A DNA stretch of 64,000 nt from Lunularia cruciata (lineage: Eukaryota; Streptophyta; Marchantiopsida; Lunulariales; Lunulariaceae): contig OX419755.1 of NCBI GenBank assembly GCA_948567375.1, forward strand, positions 11,289,001 through 11,353,000. Reading direction: 5' to 3'. Position numbers and translations under genes: made by a program. The notes below the pieces were generated by a model. It did not search any database. It was given only the letters and a program-made list of their open reading frames with translations, and was not told where the DNA came from. This document shows positions 11,151 to 21,976 of the stretch, piece by piece. Numbering within the stretch: position 1 is the first letter of the stretch; every line of letters begins with the position of its first letter.

Positions 11151-13290
11151 GTTATCCAATAGGACAACACCAAGTGTAAACCGTGCTCTCTCAAAGCCGG
11201 TCTAGTTGGCAACTCCTCCAGTCTAGCCGCTGCTGCCTGCCATAAACCACTGGTCGCTGAACAGATCCCATGCTCCTCAACCAAGTCAGCTCCACTACCA
11301 ACTACCTCTTCTCTAGTAGTAGGAACTGCACCATCCCTACTCTCACACAACGTGGCAGCCAACCGGAACACTGGAGCTAGGTCAACTCCCAATGTAAACA
11401 TGTCACTGGCTGAAAACAAAGGATGCCACATAATCAGCTGAGCCACCCCCAACATCATGCTAGACTCAGTCTGTGTAGTAGCAGATGGTTGACTAGCAGG
11501 TAGTCCATCATGTACTCCATCTCCACCTACCACACCTGCACTGGGACGTCTAGGAACCATGGATGTTGTGTGCAATGCCTCAGATAGCATGAAAGACTGG
11601 GGAAGTCTGACCTGTCTCCCAACCTCTCCTCTCTGTGGGTCCAACTCCACTGATGCTCCTCTAGGCTCTAGAGCACGTACTGCACTCCTAGTCACTACTG
11701 TAGATGCATCCACCGGTGTTGCTCCGCACATGAAGTCCAAAGCATCTCTATCACTAGCATATGAGGTGGAAGCCTCAACACCCGAATCTGATCTCCTCTG
11801 AGCAATAGCCATACTAGCCAATCTCTGCTCCAACTGCTCAATCCGAGTAGCCATAGTTGTGTCAGAAGTAAGGGCAGGTACTGCACCCCTACTAGGTGTA
11901 GATCCTCTACAACCACCTCTACCACCTCGTCCTCTATGAACTGGAGCTCCTCTACTACCTGCTATAGCAGCCCTACCACTCCGTAACTCCGGGTGTAGGT
12001 CAAAACACCGGTCACTAGTGTGACCAAATCTGTGGCAATGCTCACACTGCCTCTGTGATGGCTGTGATGCACCAGAGGTATCAGGTCCGCTGCCCTGAGT
12101 ACACTCTCTCCTATGGTGAGGTCTACCACAAGTCCAACAAGCAACACCACCACTCACTGGCTGCTGCTGACTCAAAAATGAGGGTAAGGGTCTAACTCCA
12201 CTAGGCCTTCCACTCGCTCCGTAGGATCTGGGCTGTCCACCCTATCCTCAAAAGCCAACTAGGCGTGGTGTACTCTATTGCACTCTAGAAGAAGTCACAG
12301 TCGTGGATGAGGTCTCTCTACCAAATCCAGATGTCACCACTCTCTCCTCCACCATATTGAGCTCAATACGCTCAGCCAAACCAAAGACTACTGCCAAGGT
12401 GGGTGAAGAAGCCTGCAACAACGTAGCATCACGACCTCTACGTCGCAACTCCCTGTCCAGTATCCCATACCAAAACTGGACTGCCTAGGCCTCAATAACT
12501 CCCTGAGTGAAATTGATCAGCTGCCTCATGCAAGTGTATGCCTCGCGTAGGCTCTCTCGAGCCTTCCGCTGGAACTCCTGCAAGCTCCTCAGCTTGTCAG
12601 TCCGCACTCCTTGGTAGTTCTGCCTCAAACATAGGAAGAACTCAACCATGGGGTTAAACCCCGGTACCACACCACCTCCTGCAGTAGTACCTCCAATTGT
12701 AGTAGCACTATCTCCAGCTAGTGCACCTCCACTAGCCCCACCAACACTACTCGAGCTAGAACTCGTGGGTACAGCCAATCTACTCTTGGCCACCGAGCCT
12801 GAAGTGATGGAGACATAGTGTGGAGACCAATACTGTCTCTATAAATCAATCTCCTCCAAATGACCTCTCCTGAATTCATGGTAGTCATCCATCGGCGGAC
12901 CCTCCAAATGCTGAAACAACCCCTTCCATGCCATGAAGGGTGTGAACAAAGTCGGGTTCCGCATCTACTGCAGATCACACCAACTATCGAACTCCTGGAT
13001 GAAGTCATCCAACTCAATGGTACCCACTATACCAGAGTAACACCTAGGGCCTTTGGAGGCCCCATAAATCTCGTCCATGTCCCACAACAACGGTGCGGAC
13101 ACACCAAGTGCACTTTCAACTAAATCAGCTCCTGTGTCGAACTCCAACTCAGAGTCAATCTCCTCCCTCACTGGGACCTGAGATACAAGCTGATACCGAG
13201 CACCACTTTGAGTAAATCCACTGCGTACTACAGGGCTAACTCCTCTGGAATCTCCAAAGAACTCCGTCGTGACCACGTAATTGCAACAGC
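11151..13290 (-). pseudogene. gag: B-minus Gag
   Basis: Open stretches 13372-12965, 12793-12485 and 12175-11096 are in one frame, separated by stops. The start equivalent to B-plus (EFFGDSRGVSP) is near 13265, with ATG changed to ACG. The capsid-like region has FFLCLRQNYQGVRTDKLRSLQEFQRKA near 12640-12560. Two zinc knuckles follow: CWTCGRPHHRREC (one residue short) and CEHCHRFGHTSDRC (perfect C-x2-C-x4-H-x4-C), at about 12140-12010. The second is intact here but mutated in B-plus. Confidence 0.85.
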
Positions 13291-13830
13291 AAACCTGAAC
13301 CACCAACTGCAACCGCAAGTCACAACCGCAAGTGCCCCTCCAAGTGCCAACACCACCACGTGCCAACACCAACTAGACACCACCCACTAATGTAACTCCA
13401 ACCGAGATAACTACACTAGGGGAAAGGCAACCTGTAACCTGCCATCATAACACGCACTCTCACGATCTGCAGGTCATCACTTCCTGCCTCACCGGAGAGA
13501 AACAAAGGTAGTCTGACTGGTCATCACTCCAGCCTCACCACCGAGAGCACACCAGAGCACCAATGCTCAAAAGTCAGGGCACCTCACACAAACATGGTGC
13601 ACAAATAGGAAGCAGAGAATGGAGGGGATCCAATCATAAGACATCTAAACAAAAACCCTCCATCTTATAACACAACACGGGATTGACTCTGCCACCATTT
13701 GGCATTTTACATAAGAGCAGTTCGGATCTAAATCCTAAGCTACCAGGATCACCAAGAATGGGATCAAACTGCCTCTCCTAACCAAAGCTACATGTGTATA
13801 GATAACAGTGGCGCAGTCACTAGGACAACA

Positions 13831-13907
13831 AGTGAGGGTGGACCAGTTGGCTAGGGCACCAGCCTAGGAACAAGAGATCTAGGGGTCAATCCCTGTTGCA
13901 CACAATC
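13831..13907 (+). other. tRNA-like / SINE-head-like sequence in the B-minus leader
   Basis: GGACCAGTTGGCTAGGGCACC resembles a tRNA D-arm and A box (split here: GACCAGTTGGC, TAGGGCACC). An anticodon-arm-like stretch (CTAGGAACAAGAG) and a box-B-like GGGGTCAATCCCT follow at tRNA spacing. It is antisense to the element. The same sequence lies in B-plus (37458-37533, minus strand), so it is part of the family. It is not a convincing functional tRNA. Confidence 0.45.
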
Positions 13908-14611
13908 TAGCAAGAAAGGCAGATTTTGTCAACCAATGACCAAGATCTACTCTAAACTAGCTAGCTTCACGCCAGTAAGCTGGCCCTTCTAGGCCTTTGT
14001 AGCCTCTCATAGCCCACAGCCCTATGCCTCAAAGCCTCTCCAAATGAGGCCTTTCTTGTTGCCATTTCGAAACGTCCTCCAAAATTAGCAAAACTTCTCC
14101 AAATCTGCAAAGGTCCTCCAAACTAGCGTAACTCCTCCAAATCTGGCCAAACAGCGAAAACTCCTCCAAATCTGGCCCAACATTTGATGTAAATCTGACA
14201 TAAATCTGACGTAAACCCTAAAGATGACTGTCCGCCAAATCCCCTACTAACTTTCCACTCGAGCCAAATTGACAAAACGGGTTTTTCCAAATCACAATTT
14301 CATGAGAAGAGCTTCCCAACTCCACCTTCAATTTCACTTTTTGAGCCCAACTTGCAGCAAATTGGTCCTGCCTTCACCTCTTGAGCTCAAAATCACAACA
14401 CTGCTAAAAAATTGCTCCTTTTTGGCTCAAAATCTGGCCAGCGTTTCCACACACCATCCGCCTAACTGCCAAATCTGCATCACTTGAATGAGCTTCTACA
14501 CACTATAGAAACACAGAACTTGAATTGAGCTACCACGATCCACGGAGCTTGGAGATACCACCAACACTCAACGTTCCTGCACCCGATTTCCCCCTGACTT
14601 CACTTCTCTGA
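13908..14611 (-). other. B-minus 5' leader with short tandem repeats
   Basis: No coding capacity recognised. Around 14085-14185 a motif resembling CTCCAAATCTGGC recurs about five times at 20-30 bp spacing. B-plus lacks most of this block, so leader length differs between copies. Confidence 0.6.
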
Positions 14612-15097
14612 TGTAATCAGATTGCTTAACACTCTCAACTCAACTCAATTCAACTCAACTCAACTCAACTCAACTCAACTCAACTCAGATCAATACTTGA
14701 TCTGTCACTCTATAGACTGCCAACAACTGGGCACTTATTACAGTCAAGCCACACCCTCTCAAGCATAGAGAATCCAGGTGACGCTCGCCGGCCTCTGCCC
14801 ACCATAGCCAGGAACTCAAAGGCTCAACATCAGAGAAGTGAGCTCTCTAGAGCTCACTTTGAAACTATACCCCCTTGGACTTGAGCTAGCACAGGAACCC
14901 TAATGGTCCCACTGACGGCACACTTGACGGTGCAAATGATGCAAAGTGACGGTGGGCCCCACCGTGAAGTCTGTACCCTGAACACCAAATCAGATTGTCG
15001 GAAAGTAGTCCCTAAGAAACTACTAGAATAACTCTTACTATATCATTGGAACTCTAGTGTCCGAGCAGCTAGATGCAGAACTACAAATGGCGTGACA
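14612..15097 (-). repeat. B-minus 5' terminal repeat (Y1)
   Basis: Minus strand TGTCACGCC...CTGATTACA, directly followed by the internal sequence TCAGAGAAGTGAAG. The X block found after Y at the 3' end is absent. A (CTCAA)n tract expands this copy at 14634-14687; B-plus has only a few units. The conserved stem GAAGTGAGCTC hairpin is at 14835-14860. Confidence 0.85.
14634..14687. repeat. CAACT pentanucleotide microsatellite
   Basis: About ten tandem CTCAA units inside Y1 of B-minus, versus two to four in the other Y copies. Likely slippage after insertion. Confidence 0.9.
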
Positions 15098-15556
15098 CCA
15101 AACACATAGGAATAATACCAAGTCGACACACTAAAATCCAAAATAGTGGTGCTCATCTTTTCTACTTCCTCTAAAGTAAGGTCTTCTCTATCTTAGCTAT
15201 GATTAACTTTAGCTAACCATGACTAATATAGAACCATCCTTTATCTCTATATAAATAATATCTCTTAAGTACTTGTAATACCAAGCTAAATATCACAATA
15301 CCACACACATGCACAAATGGGTGTTACATTTACCCCCGGACTAAGTTTTCACTTTGTTCTCAAAGTGAAGGTCTCTCTACCTTCTATGGTACATCTTCAA
15401 CTTATCATGGTTAATCCTATCAAAGTGTCTTCCTCCCAACTCCTTGAGATCATAGGTGTAATTGCTCCTCACCTTCTCCACTATGAAAGGTCCAAAGTAC
15501 TTAGGCAAAAACTTCTTTTGCACTCTCTTGAATCGAATGGAATCAAACAACATTAC

Positions 15557-16513
15557 CTAATCACCTTCTTTGAAAGGCTCCACCTTCTTCTTGCCTTGCC
15601 TCTTGTCATAGCTCTCCTTTTGTTTCCTTTGGGCTTGCTCCACTTGAACCATAGCAACTGCTCTTGCCTCTTCCCACTCCATGAGTTGATCCTTCCTTGA
15701 CTTCTCTACATCACCTCCTTGTGCTTTCTTCAATCTCCTATGAATGCTTTGGAAGGTAGGAAAATCAAAGTGAATCGGTAAGGTAGACTCAATACCATAC
15801 ACCAATTCAAATGGAGAATATCCGGTGGAAGTCTTCATGGTTGTCCTATACTCCCACAAAACTGCATGAATCCTCTTGTCCCAATGATGTTTAGCTCCCT
15901 CCATTTCTGCATCTTTGGCCAACATCATGCACAAGGTCTGATTGGTTCTCTCTGCCAAGCCATTGGAATTTGGCTTATAGGATGTAGTTACTCTATGTGT
16001 GATAGAGAAATGTTGTAGCATGGCTGAAGTAATGCTTCATGTAAACTCTCCTCCTCTATTAGAAACCAACTCCAAAGGGCATCCAAACCTAGTGATAATG
16101 CGTTCATAAAGAAATCTACCCACTTCATTTTCATTCTTGTCCCTCAATGGTCTAGCCTCAACCCACTTGGTAAGGTTATTAGTAACTACCACCATGTACC
16201 GATTGTTCCTTGGGGTTCTATTGAGAGGACCTACAAAATCAATTCCCCACTTCTCAAAAGGTCCTAGCAATGGAATTGATCTAAGTGGTGGAGTGGATGT
16301 AGACTTTCTAGCAAAAGCTTGACAAACATGACAAGTTTTGCAATAATCAAGACAATCTTTGAAAATCCCTCTCCAATGGTAACCTGCATCTAGAATCTTG
16401 AAAGCAGTCACCTTTCCTGCAAAGTGTCCTCCACATACTAAACCTTCATGAAACTCCTTTATGAGTAGGATAGACTCTTCCTTACCCACTGCTCTTAGAT
16501 AACAAATTAGCAT
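15557..16513 (-). pseudogene. pol: D1 integrase
   Basis: The zinc domain shows HEGLVCGGH and CKTCHVC (16460-16310). The core has WGIDFVGPL (first Asp), LVSNRGGEF (about 16085; the second catalytic Asp is replaced by Asn) and SNGLAERTN (Glu, about 15965). A tail follows down to 15557. A stop near 16034 splits the core. No chromodomain is seen downstream, in line with Athila/Tat-type elements. D2 has the same Asn. A purine tract (minus strand CCGGGGGTAAA, 15339-15329) precedes the 3' LTR. Confidence 0.85.
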
Positions 16514-18163
16514 TAGGCTCTAGATAACAAATCAGCATTTGCATGTTTCTTTCCTGGCCTATCCTCAATGGTGTAGTCATACTCAGACAAGAGTATCATC
16601 CACCTTGCTAGTCTCCCTTCAACATTAGGCTTGTTGACCCTAAACTTCAAAGCCTTGTGATCCGTGACAATGGTGGCTTTCCCTCCAATCAAGTAGTGTC
16701 TAAACTTCTTGAGACCAAAGATCATTGCCAACCCTTCTCTCTCCATGACAGAGTAGTTCTTCTTTGCTGAAACCATCTGCCTACTAGCATAAGCTATTGG
16801 GTGATCATGCCCATCTTGGTCTAATTGACTAAGAGTGCATCCTATAGCTACATTAGAAGCATCAGTGTAGAGGATGAAAGGCTTACTCCAATCAGGTTTA
16901 GCAAGAATTGAAGCTACAACAAGGGATTGCTTGAGCTCCTCAAAAGCTTTGAGAGCCTCCTTGTCTTCCAAAATCACCATGTAATCTACACCCTTCTTCA
17001 TGTAGATGGTCAATGCATAAGCCTTGTTGGAAAATGAGAAGATGAACCTCCTATAGTATCCAACCATCCCCAAGAATTGGCATAACTTTGTCAACCTTGA
17101 AGGAAATGGAAGGTCTGAGATTTTCCTCACCTTCTCAAGATCAACTGCTATTCCATTCTTGGAGATGATGTGCTCCAGAAGTAGACCTTCTTCACATCCA
17201 AAAATGCACTTCTCTAGGTTGAGTGATACATTTGCCTCATCCAAGCGTTGCAAGACTCTGATTAGGTGCTCAAAGTGCTCATCCTTGCTCCCATAGACAC
17301 AAAAGTCATCAATGAAGTCTCTCATAAATTTCCCAATGAAAGGTTCAAATACCTTGTTTATGAACCTTTGGAATGTGGCTGGAGCATTGCAAAGCCCAAA
17401 AGGCATGACCTTGAAAGCGTAAGTTCCCCAAGGTGTGGTAAAGGTGGTGACTTGTTGATGCTATGGTGCAATCTTGATTTGGTTATATCCACTATAACCA
17501 TCTCCAAAATTGTACCTCTCATGACTTGCAACTTCCTCCAAGATCTCATCAATGAATAGCAATGGGTAGTAGTCCTTCTTGGTAACAACATTGAGCTTCT
17601 TGTAATCCACACATACTCAAAGCTTGCCATTCTTTTTCTTCACAATGACGATTAGAGACACCGATTCTGAATTCTCTACCTCAAAGATAAATTTAGCATC
17701 CTTGAACTTATCAATCTCCTCCTTCACAACCAAAGATATTGGTGGGCTAATACGACGTTGCTTTTGGCGGATTGGTCTTGCATGTGACTCTACCTCTATC
17801 TTGTGCTCCTCCAAGGTGAGTTCCTTCAAATCCTTGTAACTAAAAGCAAACACATGGATGAACTTGCGGAAAATCTCCACAAATCTCATCTTCTCCTCCT
17901 TGGTAACATTTGGGCCATACTTGAGGGTAGATAACCTTCTCTCTACCTCCTCAAGTGTCAATGGTGATTTATCTGGATCTTTCAAAACCTCTAGCTTAGG
18001 TGCAAAATCCATAGCACACAAAGGATACACATCTGAATCAGATTCAGATTCATCTTCCTCCATGAAAGTCTCCTCTTCCATGCTTGTGTCCACACCTGAA
18101 GCTCCTTCTTCAGAATTTGATTCCCAATAATCAGAAAATGGTGTATCTGAATGTGAAGTGTTG
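16514..18163 (-). pseudogene. pol: D1 reverse transcriptase and RNase H
   Basis: 18160-17617 carries the acidic linker (SMEEETFMEEDESESDSD) and the RT N-terminus ending VIVKKKNGKL. 17400-16513 carries MPFGLCNAPATFQRFINK, the catalytic FIDDFCVYG box, thumb, and RNase H with LYTDASNVAIG, VTDHKALKF and HANADLLSRA. DDF-VYG and GLCNAPATFQR are signatures of the Athila/Tat branch. Frameshifts around 17400-17620 separate the halves. The F unit at 18169 splits RT from the protease. Confidence 0.85.
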
Positions 18164-18168
18164 GTGGT

Positions 18169-21100
18169 TGTGGTACCCACATTTTTCATTTTGGACGAGT
18201 TTTGAAGAAGAAATGCCTTGCTGAAACCAAATTGAAACTAAATGGAGAAGAAATGAGGGGAAACTTGTGTTTTGATCAAGCCTGAGGAAGTTGACTTCAT
18301 GTTAGAGGAAGAAAGACTCGGATTGGGTCAAACCCGAAGAAGCTTACTTCGTGTCAGGGGAGGAAAAAAAACTCGGATTAGACGTTGAAGGAGGGCAAAC
18401 TCGAAAGAGAAATGGAAGTTGCAGGTCATGAATACTTTGGGGGCCATATCTCAATGATCACAAGTTCAAATTATGCGTGCTATATCTCGTTGGAAGCATG
18501 TTCTTTAGGGCTTTCCATTCCCACCAAAATCGCAAAGTTTGGAGGTCTATACAAGAAGTTACAAGCATTTGAATTTTTGTGAGTAGATGTACTTTAGGTT
18601 GAGGTTCTTCGGGTCAATGTGACTTTGGACTTCGTACTTTGGACTTCGGGTTTACATGACTTCAGGTCTTAAGACTGCCTTCAGACAAATATGATTCAAC
18701 CCTTGGAAATCGAACCTCAGAGTGCAGTGAAGGTGACTTTGGGAGTTTTGCCAAAGGGATGAGAGAAAGTTAGAGTAGGGAAAGAAAATAGTTAGTATAC
18801 CCATGACTTCAATTTCAGTTCTGATTGAAGATGGAACATGAATTGAAGGAGAAGTAGTAGTTGTGAATAAACCAAAGTGCAGGATCAGACAATAAGTGTC
18901 TTCGGGTCAGTTACATGAGTGATTAGGGGAAAGTGGGTTACAAATTGAAGGTGTAGATAGTGTACCTATGCTTTCAATTACAATTCTTAATGATGACATA
19001 GTAGAATTAGTAAAGGAATTGATAGTAGTGTGACAACCCGGCAAATATCACTTTTGCGGTAATCGGGTAAGTAAAGTTCGTTCCCGCAGAGATACGAGTC
19101 AGAAATGGTCAAATACGAAGCAAAGTAACAATTTTAGTTCTTCTTGAGTTCTTCTTTAGTCTCTCAGGTAGAAACCACACCCAGAAGAGAGTAACAAGCA
19201 CTGACTCGCAGTCTTGTCACAAATTAACACTCCATAATCACAAATCCATCAAATCTTTCCAAACAATCTTGATTGTGATGATTTAGGCTCTCCCAAAAAT
19301 GGCACTTCACTGCAAAACGACTTCGCCTCAGAATTGTGTTCCACCCCTCCACTGAAGGCACAACTTCCTCGATCAAAATTGCTTCACATCAACTTCGCAC
19401 TGCACTCACAAATGCAAAATACTACCAACACTACAATTCCTCTCAGATCTATCAAGGCATTGCTTTGATTGCACTTCACTCAGGATCAAACACACAGAAT
19501 GAAGATCAAGGCTGTGGAATCCAACATCCAACAAGCACTCTGACTTGCACTTCAAATTTCTCCAAACATTCACAAACACAATTACAAAGTTGATACTCGG
19601 AATCAAGCTCAAGCGACGAGCACTACTTCATAGCACTTTGCTTTATTTATTCTCAGAAATAATGAGCACTGAACAACAATTTCCTGCGAATGCCACTCTT
19701 AAATAGTGAACAAATCGACAGTTCTAACAACTATACCGTTCTACAACAACTGTTCTAACCTGCAGATCCGAAATGACAATGCACCTCTTCATATCTGCCC
19801 CTTCAAATCTCAAATCGGTTATTAATCCGATCCGATGTCTACTTCTTCCTTGGCTTTCAAACCCGAACCCGAAGTAATCTTACATCCTACTATTCTGTCC
19901 TCGGGTTTCACAATTCCTACATCTTCTACCAGATCCAGCAATTCTCTTTCCTGATCTGAAATTCCTATCATAGTTAAGCCTTCTAAATCTCTATCTCCCG
20001 ACCCACTCTTCTCTAAAGTGTCAAATGTCAAATCCGAAGACACTTGCACTCCTATCACTCTTACTTCGGCTCTAATTGCTATCAATTCTTTTACTAATTC
20101 TATTGTGTCATTGTCAAGAATTGTAATTGAAAGCATGAATACACTATCTACACCTTCAATTTGTAACCCATTTTCCCCTAATCACTCATGTTACTAACCC
20201 GAAGACATTTACTGTCTGATCTTGCACTTTGGGTTTATTCACTACTGCTACTTCTCCTTCAATTCAGGTTCCATCTTCAATTAGAACTGAAATTGAAGTC
20301 ATGTGTATCCTAACTATCTTCTTTCTCTACTCTAACTTCCTCAGATCCCTCAGGCAAAACTCCCCAAGTCACCTTCACTGCACTCCGAGGTCCGGCTACC
20401 TCTGATTTAGTCATCTTCATCTTGAGGCAAAGTCTTATGACCCGAAGTCATGTAAACCCGAAGTCCAAAGTACGAAATCCGAAGTCACATTACCCGAAGA
20501 CACTTTGACCCGAAGTACACTTACTCTAGAAACTTCAAATGCTCGTAACTTCTTCTACACACCTCTAAACTTTGCAATTTTGGTGGCAATGGAAAGCCCT
20601 AAACAAGACGCTTCCAACGAGATATAACACGCTTGATTTGGAGTTGTGGTCACTGAGATATGGTCCCCGCAAGAATCCTGACCTGCCACTTCTATTTCTC
20701 TTTCGAAGTCTGATCCGAGTTTTTCCCTCCTCTGACATGAAGTAAGCTTCTTCGGGTCTGATCCAAACCGAGCACTTCTTCCTCTTACATGAAATTGACT
20801 TCCTCGGGTCCGATCAAAACACAAGTTTGCACTCATTTCTTCTCCATTTGGTTTCAATTTGGTTTCAGCAAGCCATTTTTTCTTCAAAACTCGTCCAAAA
20901 TGAAAAATGTGGGTACCACAAGTAGTTAGACCCACAGTAAGAGAGATAGGAGTGCAGGTGTCTTCAGATTTGACATTTGACACCTTAGAGAAGAGTGGGT
21001 CGGGAGATAGAGATTTAGGAGGCTTAATTATGATAGGAATTGCAGATCAGGAAGGAGAAGTGTTAGAATTAGTAGAGGAATTGGGAGTTGTGAAACCCGA

Positions 21101-21971
21101 GGACAGAGTAGTAGGAAGTAAAATTACTTCGGGTTTGGGTTTGAAAGCCAATGACGAAGTAGACATCGGATCGGACTAGTAACAGTTTTGAGATTTGAAG
21201 AGGCAGATATGAAGAGGTGCATTGTCATTTTGGATCTGCAAGTTAGAAGAGTTGTTGTAGAACAGTATAGTTGTTAGAACTGTCGATTTGTTCACTGCTT
21301 AAGAGTGATATTCACAGAGAAATGTTGTTCAGTGCTCATAATTTCTGAGAATAAATAAAGCAAAGTGTTGTGAAGTAGTGCTCGTTGCTTGAGCTTGATT
21401 CCGAGTATCAACTTTGTGATTGTGTTTGTGAGTGTTTGAAGAAATTGAAAGTGCAAGTCAGTGTGCTTGTTGGATGTTGGATTCCGTAGCCTTGATCTTC
21501 ATTCTGTGTGTTTGATCCTGAGTGAAGTGCAATCAAAGCAATGCCTTGACAGATCTGAGAAGAATTGTATTGTTGGTAGTATTCTGCATTTGTGAATGTA
21601 GTGTAAAGTTGATGTGAAGCAATTTTGATCGAGGAAGTTGTGCCTTTAGTGGAGGGGTGGAACACAATTTTGAGACAAAGTCGTTTTGCAATGAAGTGCT
21701 ATTTTCAAGAGAGCCTGAATCATCACAATCAAGATTGTTTGGAAAGATTTGATGGAGTTGTGATTAAGGAGTGTTAATTCGTGACAAGACTACGAGTCAT
21801 TGCTTGTTACTCTCTTCTAGGTATGGTTTCTACCTGAGAGACTAAAAAAGAACTCAAGAAGAACTAAATTGTTACTTTGCTTTGTATTTGACCAATTCTG
21901 ACTCGTATTTCTACGGGAACGAACTTTACTTACCCAATTACTGCAAAAGTAATATTTGTCGGGTTGTCACA
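18169..21971 (-). mobile_element. F-minus: large TG...CA unit (solo-LTR-like) in D1
   Basis: Two parts, 18169-19028 and 20921-21971, form a ~1.9 kb unit in minus orientation: TGTGACAACCCG...GGGTACCACA. The flanking TSD is GTGGT (18164-18168 and 21972-21976). No gag, pol, primer site or inner terminal repeats are seen. TG...CA ends with a 5-bp TSD fit the solo LTR of an element with very long LTRs; a non-autonomous element is the alternative. A minus-sense ORF is partly conserved between units. Confidence 0.8.
19029..20920 (+). mobile_element. F-plus: second F unit inserted head-on in the first
   Basis: 1,892 bp, TGTGACAACCCGGC...GTGGGTACCACA, with TSD AGTAG (19024-19028 and 20921-20925). It lies in opposite orientation inside F-minus, creating a large inverted repeat (18169-21971) that could fold as a long hairpin when transcribed. 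No protein of known type is encoded. The opposite strand has an open stretch 20136-19822 rich in Asp/Glu that aligns with 20930-21179 of the other unit. Confidence 0.88.
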
Positions 21972-21976
21972 GTGGT

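Larger units (their letters stand above)
4609..15097 (-). mobile_element. B-minus: DNA-methyltransferase/PHD-bearing Ty3/gypsy element, copy 2
   Basis: Flanked by the 4-bp TSD CCAA (4605-4608 and 15098-15101), inserted in D1's 3' LTR; other D LTRs read GCCAAACACC without a break at this point. In minus orientation: 5' repeat Y (15097-14612), leader, gag, protease, C5-methyltransferase, RT, RNase H, integrase, PHD finger, purine tract (G run at 5121-5115), and 3' repeat Y+X (about 5110-4609). A lone D LTR (8150-8840) interrupts the RT upstream region. Multiple stops and at least one frameshift make it dead. Confidence 0.9.
4144..15328 (-). repeat. D1 3' LTR (interrupted by B-minus)
   Basis: The LTR is in two pieces, 4144-4608 and 15098-15328, reading TGTAACACCC...GAGCTCACA on the minus strand. 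It looks like a lone LTR, but the flanks are not duplicated. The right flank is a purine tract (minus strand GTCCGGGGGTAAA) and D integrase, so it is the 3' LTR of D1. Confidence 0.85.

Noticed and set aside
4144-15328. Lone D LTR
   Set aside because: No TSD, and a purine tract plus D integrase lie directly upstream, so it is D1's 3' LTR.
18385-18582. Short plus-strand ORF in F-minus as a gene
   Set aside because: No motif, not conserved as an ORF in F3, lies within a repeat unit without coding signature.
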